Source: an uncultured Acidimicrobiia bacterium (lineage in GTDB: Bacteria > Actinomycetota > Acidimicrobiia > Acidimicrobiales > CAIXPF01). Taken from it: a stretch of 64,000 bases of DNA. The stretch is from assembly GCA_903921205.1 (NCBI GenBank), contig CAIXPF010000106.1, positions 1 through 64,000 on the forward strand, given 5' to 3'. How positions within the stretch are numbered: the first letter of the stretch is position 1; each line of letters starts with the position of its first letter. The position numbers were made by a program, and so were the translations under genes. Below the pieces are notes generated by a model. That model ran no database searches and was not told where the DNA came from. It saw only the letters and a list, made by a program, of their open reading frames with translations. Positions 51,020 through 59,139 of this stretch are shown piece after piece.

Positions 51020-53293
51020 ATGCCACCCAACCCGACAGCCTCGCGGTGCGCCTTCCTGGGGAGGCTCTGCGGACCCATGCGGCACCGCTGTGCCTCCGTG
51101 TTGGTGGTCGTCGCCGTCGCGGTGTCGCTGACGGGAGCTGCGGTGGTGTCCGCCTCGCTGCAACGGGCCCACGTCGCGGGATCGCTCGCCGCCGACCTCG
51201 ACAGGATCGGGACGACGGCGGCGCGGCTGCACCAGCAGCAGGACCGTCTGGCGCTCGGCGCCGAGGTCGCGCCCGACGAGGTGATGGGCCTGAACCGGGA
51301 GCTGTCCGACGAGCTGGCCGAGGTGACCCCCGAGGTGGGCGACCTCGACCCGGCGCTGCAGGCGCTGTTGCGGACGAGCGCTGCGCCGGTGGTGGCACCG
51401 TCGTCACCGGGCGATCCGGGCGTTCGGTCCACCGAGGAGTTCCGTGGCGCGCTCGACGCCGCCAAGGCCCGCGCCCGGAGCGAGGCCGATGCGGCGTTCC
51501 GCCGGGCCCAGGTGCTGCTGTGGGTCATGACCGTGGTGGTGCTGGCCATCGTGCTGGTGCTCGGCGTGCGGGTGAACGGCCTCGTCCGGGTCGCCGTGCG
51601 TCGTCCGTCCCGCACCGCCGACGGGCACCTGTGGGCCAGGGTCGCCCACGACGACGAGCTGCTGCTGGTCTACCACGCCGACCTTCGTGGTCTTCGCTAC
51701 GTGTCACCGTCGATCGAACGGGTGCTGGGCTTCCCCCTGGCCGACTTCGCGATCGATCCGGACCCGAGGCGCTTCCTGGTCGAGGAGGACCTGCAGGCGT
51801 GGAACGACGCGGTCGCCGCCACGACCTCCGAGCCCGGCGGCCACCGACGGGTCACGGTACGGGCCCGTCGTCTCGACGGCAGCGAGCTGCACCTCGAGGC
51901 CGATGTGACCAACCTCCTCGACGAGCCCGGGGTGGCGGGGGTGGCGATCAACGCCCGCGACATCTCCTCGCGCGTGCATCTCGAGGCCGACCTCGCCCAT
52001 CAGGCGACCCACGACGCGCTGACCGGTCTCACCAACCGGCTGCAGTTCACCCACGAGGTCAACGCCGTGCTCGCGGACACCGAGGACCATGCCGAGGTGG
52101 CGATCGTGCTGCTCGACCTCGACGGGTTCAAGGAGATCAACGACAGCCTCGGCCACGGTGCCGGCGACGATGTCCTGGTGACGGTGGCGGCCCGGTTGGC
52201 GACCCTCAGCCGCCGTCGTGACTGCGTGGCACGGCTCGGTGGCGACGAGTTCGCCGTGCTGCTCGTCGGCGATCACGCCGAGGCGGTCGCCCAACGCATC
52301 GTCGAGGCCCTCGCCGAGCCCATCGAGCTGGTCGAGGGCCCGGTCACGGTGGGCGCCTCGGCCGGTGTGGTGGTGGCGGACGCCGGATCCACCGTGGCGT
52401 CGCTGCTCCGCGACGCCGATGCTGCGATGTACGACGCCAAGCGGCGCGGCCGCAACCGGGTGAGCGTGTTCGAACCGGCCATGCACGACGAGCTCGTCGA
52501 GCGGATGCAGCTGCGCTCGGAGCTCGACGCGGCCATTGCGTCCGAGGCGTTCACCCTGGTCTACCAGCCGAAGCTCGGCCTGGAGGACGGTTCGGTCGAG
52601 GGCTTCGAGGCGTTGATCCGCTGGCCTCGCCGGGACGGCTCGGTGACCGCGCCGAATGACTTCATCCCCATCGCCGAGCGCACCGGCCAGATCGTGCCGA
52701 TCGGTTCGTGGGTGTTGCGCACCGCCGTGGCCCAGCTCGCGGCGTGGCAGCGACAACTCCCCGACGGGGCGTCGCTGACGATGGCGATCAACGTCTCCAC
52801 GCGGCAGTTGAGTGCGCCCGGTTTCGTGGACGAGGTCCGTCGGGTCCTCGTCGGCAACCGGGTCGAACCCACGGCCGTGACCCTCGAGATCACCGAGACG
52901 GCGCTCATCGGCGACACCGACGAGGCCGTGGCCGTGCTGAGCGCCCTGCGCGGTCTCGGTGTACGGATCGCCGTGGACGACTACGGGTCGGGCCACGCCT
53001 CGATCGCCTATCTGCGGCGGTTGCCGGTGGACGTGCTGAAGATCGACCGTTCGTTCGTGGCGGCTCTCGACGAGCGGACCGACGAGGCGGAGGGGTATCT
53101 GCGTTCGATCACCGAGCTGGCGCGGACCCTTCGTCTCGACACGGTGGCCGAGGGCATCGAGCACGAGCACCAGCTCGACCAGTTGCGCGCGCTCGGTTGC
53201 AGCAGCGGCCAGGGATTCCACCTCGCCCGCCCGCTCAGCCCCGAGGCGGCCGAACGGTTCCTGTCGGGCCGTCGGCGGCTCGACGCCGCCTGA
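51020..53293 (+). CDS. Membrane-bound GGDEF-EAL protein with PAS domain
   Basis: Synthesis and breakdown of cyclic di-GMP. 757 residues. Two helices (VLVVVAVAVSLTGAAVV near residue 28 and LLWVMTVVVLAIVLVLGVRV near residue 170) flank an extracytoplasmic segment. A PAS domain follows (residues 215-325, YHADLRGLRYVSPSIERVLG). The GGDEF domain has an intact A-site, RLGGDEFAVLL, and an RRRD I-site 5 residues before it. The EAL domain has EALIRW, NVSTRQL, EITETALI, DDYGSGHAS and VLKIDRSFV, so both catalytic sites look active. The start may be ATG 51020 or the ATG at 51077 (MRHRCASV). Confidence 0.9.
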   Translation: MPPNPTASRCAFLGRLCGPMRHRCASVLVVVAVAVSLTGAAVVSASLQRAHVAGSLAADLDRIGTTAARLHQQQDRLALGAEVAPDEVMGLNRELSDELAEVTPEVGDLDPALQALLRTSAAPVVAPSSPGDPGVRSTEEFRGALDAAKARARSEADAAFRRAQVLLWVMTVVVLAIVLVLGVRVNGLVRVAVRRPSRTADGHLWARVAHDDELLLVYHADLRGLRYVSPSIERVLGFPLADFAIDPDPRRFLVEEDLQAWNDAVAATTSEPGGHRRVTVRARRLDGSELHLEADVTNLLDEPGVAGVAINARDISSRVHLEADLAHQATHDALTGLTNRLQFTHEVNAVLADTEDHAEVAIVLLDLDGFKEINDSLGHGAGDDVLVTVAARLATLSRRRDCVARLGGDEFAVLLVGDHAEAVAQRIVEALAEPIELVEGPVTVGASAGVVVADAGSTVASLLRDADAAMYDAKRRGRNRVSVFEPAMHDELVERMQLRSELDAAIASEAFTLVYQPKLGLEDGSVEGFEALIRWPRRDGSVTAPNDFIPIAERTGQIVPIGSWVLRTAVAQLAAWQRQLPDGASLTMAINVSTRQLSAPGFVDEVRRVLVGNRVEPTAVTLEITETALIGDTDEAVAVLSALRGLGVRIAVDDYGSGHASIAYLRRLPVDVLKIDRSFVAALDERTDEAEGYLRSITELARTLRLDTVAEGIEHEHQLDQLRALGCSSGQGFHLARPLSPEAAERFLSGRRRLDAA

Positions 53294-53298
53294 CCGGT

Positions 53299-53317
53299 CG
53301 GCCGGACCCGCCGGCCG
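53299..53317 (+). terminator. Possible terminator hairpin after the GGDEF-EAL gene
   Basis: CGGCCGG (53299-53305) pairs with CCGGCCG (53311-53317) around the loop ACCCG. It starts 5 nt after the stop codon. No T-run. Confidence 0.4.
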
Positions 53318-53361
53318 GATCGAAGGTCGGAGCAGCCGGTCACCAAGGTCGTCGGGTCGGG

Positions 53362-53367
53362 TAGGTT
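53362..53367 (+). promoter_or_regulatory. -10 box of a leaderless promoter (MoxR operon)
   Basis: TAGGTT exactly 6 nt before ATG 53374. Confidence 0.5.
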
Positions 53368-53373
53368 GGCGGC

Positions 53374-54468
53374 ATGAGCAGGGTGGCGGCGACGACGGAG
53401 GCACTCTCGGTGGCGGTGGCCGCCCAGGTCCCGGTGCTGTTGTGGGGTGCTCCCGGTACCGGCAAGACGTCAGCCCTGCGGGCTCTGGCCGATGCCGCCG
53501 GCCTGCCCTGCGAGGTGGTGATCGCCTCGATCCGTGAGCCGAGCGACTTCGCCGGCCTGCCGGTGGTGATCGACGGGCAGGTGAGCTTCGCGCCGCCGTC
53601 ATGGGCCCGCCGGCTCGCCGCCGAGGGCCGCGGCCTGTTGTTCCTCGACGAGCTGTCGACGGCTCCGCCTGCGGTGCAGGCCGCACTCCTGCGTGTGGTG
53701 CTTGAACGCGTCGTGGGCGACCTGACGCTCCCGGAGGACATCGTCGTGGTGGCGGCGGCCAACCCGCCCGAACAGGCTGCCGACGGCTGGGATCTGTCGG
53801 CGCCGTTGGCCAACCGGTTCTGCCACCTCGACTGGGCGGTCGACGCCCGCAGCTTCGCCGAGGGCATGGCCGCCGGCTTCCCGGCACCGGCCACGGTGAC
53901 CCTGCCCGAGGGCTGGGAACGCCAGCTGGTGGCCACCCGGGCCCTGGTCTCGGCGTTCGCGCTGGTCCGTCCGGCGCTGGTGGTGGCACCTCCGGGCGAC
54001 GCCACCGAAGCGGGCCGTGGCTGGCCCAGCCCCCGGACCTGGGAGATGACGGCTCGGCTCCTGGCTGCGGCGCGTGCTTGTGCCGCCGGCGAGGAGACGG
54101 TCTCGGCGCTGGTGCGCGGGGCGATCGGTGACGGTGCCGGTGCCGAGTTCCTGGCCTGGTCGAGCGAGCTCGACCTGCCCGACCCCGAGGCCGTGCTGGC
54201 GGACCCGTCGAGCTTCGTGCTGCCCGAACGCGGCGACCGGGCCTACGCCGCCCTTTCCTCGGTGGCCGCCGCCGTGCTGGCCGACACCACGGTCGAACGG
54301 TGGATGGCCGGCTGGAAGGTGCTCGGTTCCGCCGGTGAGCGTGCCCCCGATGTCGCCGCGGTCGCCGCTCGGCTCCTGGCCCGCTGCCGCCCGGCCGGTG
54401 CCCCGGCCCCGCCGGAGATCAAGGCGTTCCTGCCGTTGCTGCGCGACGCCGGGATGCTCGAGCGGTGA
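53374..54468 (+). CDS. MoxR-family AAA ATPase
   Basis: 364 residues. Walker A is GAPGTGKTSALRAL near residue 27, Walker B is LLFLDELSTAPPAVQ near residue 90, and sensor 1 is VVVAAANPPEQAADGWDLS. The last part is a helical lid. MoxR proteins remodel or activate partner complexes and are usually encoded with a VWA-domain protein. Here the VWA gene overlaps by 4 nt (GTGA), and an unknown third gene follows, a typical chaperone-like module. The target may be a metalloenzyme or cell-surface assembly. Confidence 0.88.
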   Translation: MSRVAATTEALSVAVAAQVPVLLWGAPGTGKTSALRALADAAGLPCEVVIASIREPSDFAGLPVVIDGQVSFAPPSWARRLAAEGRGLLFLDELSTAPPAVQAALLRVVLERVVGDLTLPEDIVVVAAANPPEQAADGWDLSAPLANRFCHLDWAVDARSFAEGMAAGFPAPATVTLPEGWERQLVATRALVSAFALVRPALVVAPPGDATEAGRGWPSPRTWEMTARLLAAARACAAGEETVSALVRGAIGDGAGAEFLAWSSELDLPDPEAVLADPSSFVLPERGDRAYAALSSVAAAVLADTTVERWMAGWKVLGSAGERAPDVAAVAARLLARCRPAGAPAPPEIKAFLPLLRDAGMLER

Positions 54469-55676
54469 GCGACGCGCCCTCGGCCGAGCTGCGCCACAAG
54501 ACGGCGGCGGCGCGGCTGTGGGCCGCGCAACGCTTCCCCTACCTCGCCTCGGTGCTGTTCGCCTCGCCGGTGGTGTGGCGGCCGGGTCTGGGTACGGTCA
54601 GCGCCGACCGCCATTGGCGGCTCTACGTCGATCCCGAGCGGGCCACGGCGTGGCCGGTGGAGATCCTCGGCAGCCTGTTCGTGGTGCAGGCGAACCACTT
54701 GCTCCGCGAGCACGCCGAACGGGCCGATGCCCTCGGACTCGCCGACGCCGACATCGGCTACTGGACCGACGCCGCCGACGCCGAGATCAACGACGACCTC
54801 GTCGAGCTGCTCCGGCTGCCCGAGGACGACAAGGTGGTCCTGCCCGACGATTTCGGCATGGAGCGCGGTCGCCTCGCCGAGGAGTACTTCGAACAGGTCC
54901 GGGTCGAGGCCCGCGAGCGGACCTCGCCCGAGCGGGGCAGTGGCACCCATGGTCGCCCTCAGCCGGGCGAGGAGCCCAGCCCTGCGGAGGGGCAGGGCGA
55001 GCCGCCGCCGGCGGTGTCGCCCACGCAGGCCGATCTGATCCGCCGTCAGGCTGCATCGGAGATCGCCGCCGAGCACAAACGGGCCGGTACGGTACCGGCC
55101 GGTCTGTTGCGTTGGGCCAACGCCCGGCTGCGTCCCAAGGTGGACTGGCGGCGTGCCCTCGCCGCCGAGATCCGACGGTGCATCAGCGACGTGCGGGGCC
55201 AGGTCGACTATTCGTACCGCAAGCCGTCGCGCCGGGCCGGTGCCACGCCCGGGGTGGTGCTGCCGGCGTTGCGGCGCCCTCAACCCGAGGTGGTCGTGGT
55301 GTGCGACACCTCGGCATCGATGGGCGAGGACCGGCTCGAGCAGGTGCTCGCGGAGGTCGAGGGGTTGCTCCGCTCGGTCGGGGTGGGCGGGTTGGCGGTG
55401 CTCTCGGTGGACACCGAGGTGCATCGGTCCCGCCGGGTGCAGCAGGCCGCCCAGGTGGAACTGGTCGGTGGCGGTGGTACCGACATGGGCGCCGGCATCG
55501 CGGCGGCACTGGCCCGCCGGCCCCGGCCCGACGTCATCGTGGTGCTCACCGACGGGGAGACGCCCTGGCCGCACGCTGCGCCCCGCGGGGTACGGGTGGT
55601 GGTCGGCCTGCTCGGTGAACGCGCCCCGTCGGCACCGGGCTGGGCCCGCTCGGTCCGCATCGACGAGGCCGGCTGA
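54465..55676 (+). CDS. VWA-domain protein with N-terminal metallopeptidase-like domain (DUF2201 family)
   Basis: 403 residues. The N-terminal part (residues 1-170) has an H-L-L-R-E-H motif in VQANHLLREHAERAD, like the zinc site of DUF2201 proteins. A Pro/Gly/Gln-rich linker (residues 155-185) leads to a von Willebrand A domain (residues 265-395) with an intact MIDAS metal site: VVVCDTSASMGED, GGGGTDMGAG, and VVLTDGETPW. It is the natural partner of the MoxR ATPase, as in RavA-ViaA and related pairs. GTG 54465 overlaps the ATPase stop by 4 nt. Confidence 0.85.
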   Translation: MSDAPSAELRHKTAAARLWAAQRFPYLASVLFASPVVWRPGLGTVSADRHWRLYVDPERATAWPVEILGSLFVVQANHLLREHAERADALGLADADIGYWTDAADAEINDDLVELLRLPEDDKVVLPDDFGMERGRLAEEYFEQVRVEARERTSPERGSGTHGRPQPGEEPSPAEGQGEPPPAVSPTQADLIRRQAASEIAAEHKRAGTVPAGLLRWANARLRPKVDWRRALAAEIRRCISDVRGQVDYSYRKPSRRAGATPGVVLPALRRPQPEVVVVCDTSASMGEDRLEQVLAEVEGLLRSVGVGGLAVLSVDTEVHRSRRVQQAAQVELVGGGGTDMGAGIAAALARRPRPDVIVVLTDGETPWPHAAPRGVRVVVGLLGERAPSAPGWARSVRIDEAG

Positions 55677-55693
55677 GCCGGGGAACGGACGCA

Positions 55694-56653
55694 GTGGTGA
55701 CGACGGGGGACCCGGGCTTCGACGATCGGCCGGCGACGGCGACGGCGTCGGGTGCTGCCGCCGATGCTGCGGCCGCGTTCGGCTCGGCAGGTCGCGCCCG
55801 GCCCCGTGAGCCGAAGCCCCGGTGGTACCGCCGGGTCGCGCCGGCGGTGTTGCAGCTCGATTGTGGCGGTGCCCGTCACACGGTGCGTTGGCACCGGGGC
55901 CGCCTGGTGCTGCTCGATCATGACGTGGCGGCCGAGATCGGGCTGATGGCGCTCGGCGGGGAGCGGCCGGCGTGTCTGGCCCTGCTCGAGCGTTGGCGGG
56001 TGACCCTCGGAACGACCGGTGGCGCCCCGGGCGCGTCGCACCGCCCGACGGTGATGCGCTCCGCCCGGACGCCGCTGGTCTCGGCGATGTCGGCCGGCCA
56101 GGACCTGCGCTCCTTCGGTGCCGAGCTGGGACGGGTCGTGGAGCTGTCGTGGCTGGTCCGGGCCGAGCGTCGTTGGGCCGACCCCGACCTCGCCGCCCAC
56201 GACCGGCAGCGGCTGGTGGACACCTTCCTGGAGCGTTTGCGGGGATCCTTCGTGGCGTCGCTGGCGCCGTCGGCTGCGGTGCGCGGCCGCCAGCAGCTGG
56301 CGCTGCACGCCCGTCCCCTGCCCTCCGGTGAGGAGGCCTCGGCCGAGGTGACCATCGGTGTGACGCGCATCGAGGCCGAGCTGCAGCTCCCGTTGAGCTG
56401 GGTGCTCGACGTGGCCGGACGGGGGCTCGACGAGGTGCCGGGCCGGATGGTGCTGGCCGTGATCGACACCGACCCGCAGCGGGCCCTGCTCGGCGTGAGC
56501 GGGATCGTGTGGGACGCAACCGGTCCGGGGCAGGTCGCCGCCCGGTTGGAGCGGTGGTGGATGCAGCGCGGCGAGGGTGGCTGGTCGGTGACCGAGCACG
56601 AGCGGCCGGTTCGGCGGGGCAGCTCGCTGTGGTGGTCCACGAGCCGTCGTTGA
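55694..56653 (+). CDS. Hypothetical protein, third gene of the MoxR-VWA unit
   Basis: 319 residues, no family recognised. The N-terminal 40 residues are Ala-rich and low-complexity. The core (residues 45-305) mixes helices and strands, with VLQLDCGGARHTVRWHRGRLV, LDHDVAAEIGLMALGG, LRSFGAELGRVVELSWLVRAERRW, a Arg/Glu-rich helix, and IDTDPQRALLGVSGIVWD. There is no signal peptide or obvious membrane segment, so it should be soluble. It follows the VWA gene by 17 nt and has the same base composition. It could be a target or adaptor of the ATPase, but nothing in the sequence proves it. Start: GTG 55694 or GTG 55697. Confidence 0.65.
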   Translation: MVTTGDPGFDDRPATATASGAAADAAAAFGSAGRARPREPKPRWYRRVAPAVLQLDCGGARHTVRWHRGRLVLLDHDVAAEIGLMALGGERPACLALLERWRVTLGTTGGAPGASHRPTVMRSARTPLVSAMSAGQDLRSFGAELGRVVELSWLVRAERRWADPDLAAHDRQRLVDTFLERLRGSFVASLAPSAAVRGRQQLALHARPLPSGEEASAEVTIGVTRIEAELQLPLSWVLDVAGRGLDEVPGRMVLAVIDTDPQRALLGVSGIVWDATGPGQVAARLERWWMQRGEGGWSVTEHERPVRRGSSLWWSTSRR

Positions 56654-56682
56654 GCCGGTCCGGGCGGTTCGGGGGCCGCTGC

Positions 56683-56688
56683 TAGCTT
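56683..56688 (+). promoter_or_regulatory. -10 box of a leaderless promoter (YbaK gene)
   Basis: TAGCTT 8 nt before GTG 56697. Confidence 0.45.
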
Positions 56689-56696
56689 CACCCGTC

Positions 56697-57308
56697 GTGG
56701 GCGACGAGCAGGACCTCCGGGGTGCAGCGGACCGCAGTGGCTTCGCGGGGACCGAGCCGACCGACAGCGTGGGCGCCGAGGACACGTCGCTTCGGGGCAG
56801 CGCAGCGTGGGCCGATGCCCATCTGGCCGCGGCCCTTGCGGCGTGGGGCATCGCCCATGAGCTGATGGCGTGCGATCCGGCGCTGGCGGACACCGCGACG
56901 TTCTGCGAGGCCTACGGCATCGACCCGGCGGACTCGGCCAACACCATCGTCGTCGCCGCCAAGGAGGATCCGCCCCGCTACGTCGCCTGCGTGGCGCTCG
57001 CCACAACTCGGCTCGACGTCAACCGGACCGTGCGGACGCGGCTGGGGGCCCGCAAGGCCTCCTTCGCCACCGCCGAGGAGACCCGGGCCCTCACCGGCAT
57101 GGAGATCGGCGGGGTGACCGCGGTCGGCCTTCCCGAGGGTCTCGCGGTGTGGGTCGACGCTGCGGTGATGACCCGGGGGCGCATCGTGCTCGGTGGGGGC
57201 AGCCGCCGGGCGAAGTTGGTGGTCGAGCCGGCCGAGTTGCTGAAGGTCCCGGGCGTGGTGGTGGTCGACGGGCTGGCGAGGGTCGTGACGGCAGAGGGGG
57301 AGCGATGA
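56697..57308 (+). CDS. YbaK/aminoacyl-tRNA deacylase-like protein
   Basis: 203 residues. The YbaK/ProX domain fills residues 45-200: SANTIVVAAKEDPPRYVACVAL, RKASFATAEETRALTGMEIGGV and AVWVDAAVMTRGRIVLGGGSR. These proteins hydrolyse mischarged aminoacyl-tRNAs (typically Cys-tRNA-Pro). The N-terminal 40 residues are a variable acidic extension. GTG 56697 is leaderless; its stop overlaps the ATG of the HAD gene, so both are cotranscribed. Confidence 0.82.
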   Translation: MGDEQDLRGAADRSGFAGTEPTDSVGAEDTSLRGSAAWADAHLAAALAAWGIAHELMACDPALADTATFCEAYGIDPADSANTIVVAAKEDPPRYVACVALATTRLDVNRTVRTRLGARKASFATAEETRALTGMEIGGVTAVGLPEGLAVWVDAAVMTRGRIVLGGGSRRAKLVVEPAELLKVPGVVVVDGLARVVTAEGER

Positions 57309-58051
57309 GCGTCTGGGCGTTGGATCTCGACGGGGTGGTGTGGCTGGCGGGCGAGGCCATCGCCGGGTCGGCGCAGGCCGTGGCGCGGCTCGACGCCGCC
57401 GGTATCCCGGTGTGTTTCGCCACGAACTTCTCCTATGCGCCGGTGGCCGAGGCCGAGGCCAAGCTCGCCCGGATCGGCATCGACGGACGGGGCCGGGTCA
57501 TCACGTCGGCGATGGCGGCGGCCACGCTGGTGCAGCCCGACGACACGGTCCTGGTGTGCGGCGGCCCCGGCATCGTGGAGGCCGTGCTGGCCCGCGGGGC
57601 CACGGTGGTGCGCGAGGGCACCGCCGACGTGGTGGTGGTCGGCTACGACCCCGAATTCGACTACCACAAGCTCACGGTGGCGGTGCAGGCGGTGCGTGAG
57701 GGCGCACGATTCGTCGCCACCAACGAGGACCCGACCTTCCCGACCCCGCAGGGCCTGCTCCCCGGCGGTGGCTCGCTGGTGGCGGCAGTGGCCTATGCCG
57801 CGCAGAGCCGGCCGGTGGTGGCGGGCAAGCCCCATCAGCCCTTCGCCGACCTGGTGCTGGACCGGTACGGCCCGCAGGGCGTGATGGTGGGTGACCAGGC
57901 CATGACCGACGGCAACCTGGCCCGCCGTCTGGGCTACCGCTTCGGTCTGGTGCTGTCGGGGGTGACGGCGGCTGCGGACCTGCCGACCGATCCGCCCGCC
58001 GACATGGTGGCCGCCGATCTCGCCGGGATGGTCCGCGCCGAGCTCGGCTGA
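57305..58051 (+). CDS. HAD-IIA phosphatase (NagD-like)
   Basis: 248 residues. Motif I is LDLDGVVWLAG at residues 6-16, with both catalytic Asp residues; motif II is CFATNFSYAP; the type IIA cap follows (DDTVLVCGGPGIVEAVLA); motif III Lys is in VVAGKPHQPF, and motif IV is MVGDQAMTDGNLA. M. tuberculosis Rv1692, at the same place before tlyA, is a glycerol-3-phosphate phosphatase of this group; the same role is plausible here. ATG 57305 overlaps the YbaK stop as ATGA. Confidence 0.88.
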   Translation: MSVWALDLDGVVWLAGEAIAGSAQAVARLDAAGIPVCFATNFSYAPVAEAEAKLARIGIDGRGRVITSAMAAATLVQPDDTVLVCGGPGIVEAVLARGATVVREGTADVVVVGYDPEFDYHKLTVAVQAVREGARFVATNEDPTFPTPQGLLPGGGSLVAAVAYAAQSRPVVAGKPHQPFADLVLDRYGPQGVMVGDQAMTDGNLARRLGYRFGLVLSGVTAAADLPTDPPADMVAADLAGMVRAELG

Positions 58052-58116
58052 GCCCGTCGGTCGACGCGTCGGTCGACGCGCCGGCCGGTCGAGCTTTCGT
58101 TGTCAGACCGGCTCGG

Positions 58117-58122
58117 TACCAT
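58117..58122 (+). promoter_or_regulatory. -10 box of the sORF-tlyA transcript
   Basis: TACCAT lies 7 nt before an ATG at 58130, the leaderless spacing. No ribosome binding site precedes that ATG. Confidence 0.45.
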
Positions 58123-58129
58123 GCTGTCG

Positions 58130-58225
58130 ATGCCGTTCCGTCGCCTCCGTCCGTGCCGCACTGCGGTGCTGTGTCGCCCGCGCACGGCCGGCTCGCCGGG
58201 CACCGCGGCCTCGGGGAGGCCGTGA
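58130..58225 (+). CDS. Small leaderless ORF overlapping the tlyA start
   Basis: 31 residues (MPFRRLRPCRTAVLCRPRTA, then an Ala/Gly/Ser/Pro tail). No family recognised. Its TGA stop shares one base with the tlyA ATG (TGATG), so reading it would couple translation of tlyA. A TACCAT -10 box stands 7 nt before its ATG, which makes it the first ORF on the mRNA. In M. tuberculosis a short ORF (Rv1693) also sits immediately before tlyA (Rv1694). It is basic, with two Cys; whether the peptide has a role or is only a coupling leader is unknown. ATG 58121 in the same frame is an alternative. Confidence 0.45.
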   Translation: MPFRRLRPCRTAVLCRPRTAGSPGTAASGRP

Positions 58226-59139
58226 TGGCTGCGTCGGCGCGACGCCGGCTCGACGTCGAGCTGGTCCGCCGCGGTCTGGTCCCGACCCGCAGCCAGGCCC
58301 AGGAGCTGGTGGCCGCCGGCCGGGTGACGGTCGGGGGTGCCCCGGCCGACAAGACAGGCCGTCTGGTCGCGCCCGGTGAGGCGGTGGTGGTCCTCGGCCC
58401 GCCCTCGCGGTACGTCGGGCGGGGCGGGTTCAAGCTCGAGGCCGCGCTCGACCGGTTCGCGGTCGAGGTCCGGGGCCTGCGCTGCCTCGACGCCGGGGCC
58501 TCGACCGGGGGGTTCAGCGATTGTCTGCTGCAGCGCGGCGGAGCCGAGGTCTGGGCTGTCGATGTCGGCCACGGACAGCTCCATCCCCGGATCCGGAACC
58601 ATGAACGGGTCGAGGTCCGTGAGCGGTTCAACATCCGCGACGCCGATCCTGCCCGGCTCGGTGGTTGCTTCGACGTGGTCGTGGCTGACCTGTCGTTCAT
58701 CTCGTTGACTACCGTGGCGGCGGCGCTGGTGCGCTGCACCCGGGAACGAGGCGACGTGATCGTGCTGGTGAAACCCCAATTCGAGGCCGGTCGGCGCGAG
58801 GTCAGCGCCGGTCGCGGCGTGATCACCGATCCTGCGGTGTGGGACCGGGCCCTGCGCGGGGTGATCGACGCCTTCGCTGCGTGTGGCGCCCCTGCCGTGG
58901 GGCTCACCCGCTCGCCACTCACCGGCGGCGACGGGAACGTCGAGTTCCTGTTGCACGCCCGTCCCGGCGACGACGGAGCCGGCGGGTTCGACCTCGAATC
59001 CTCCATCACCGATGTCGTCGGCCCACTCGGCCCACTCGGCCCACTCGGCGCGGACGCGGCGGACGGGCCGGCCGATGCGGACGGTTCCGTCGGCGGGGCG
59101 GCCGGTGGCGACGGAGCAGACCGGGCGGAGGTCGGCTGA
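58225..59139 (+). CDS. tlyA: TlyA family rRNA 2'-O-methyltransferase/hemolysin-like
   Basis: Methylates 16S and 23S rRNA at cytidine 2'-OH in mycobacteria, the target of capreomycin susceptibility. 304 residues. The S4 RNA-binding domain is residues 5-65 (RLDVELVRRGLVPTRSQAQE). The FtsJ-like methyltransferase follows: SAM motif CLDAGASTGGFSDCLLQRGG near residue 92, VVVADLSFISL, and VLVKPQFEAGRREVS. The C-terminus is an unstructured Gly/Ala-rich tail with a three-copy GPL repeat. ATG 58225 follows GGGGAGG, 5 nt upstream, and overlaps the small ORF stop; GTG 58222 is possible. Confidence 0.9.
   Translation: MAASARRRLDVELVRRGLVPTRSQAQELVAAGRVTVGGAPADKTGRLVAPGEAVVVLGPPSRYVGRGGFKLEAALDRFAVEVRGLRCLDAGASTGGFSDCLLQRGGAEVWAVDVGHGQLHPRIRNHERVEVRERFNIRDADPARLGGCFDVVVADLSFISLTTVAAALVRCTRERGDVIVLVKPQFEAGRREVSAGRGVITDPAVWDRALRGVIDAFAACGAPAVGLTRSPLTGGDGNVEFLLHARPGDDGAGGFDLESSITDVVGPLGPLGPLGADAADGPADADGSVGGAAGGDGADRAEVG
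59020..59046. repeat. Three tandem copies of a 9-nt repeat in tlyA
   Basis: GGCCCACTC occurs three times in a row and encodes Gly-Pro-Leu repeats in the TlyA C-terminal tail. Confidence 0.8.
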
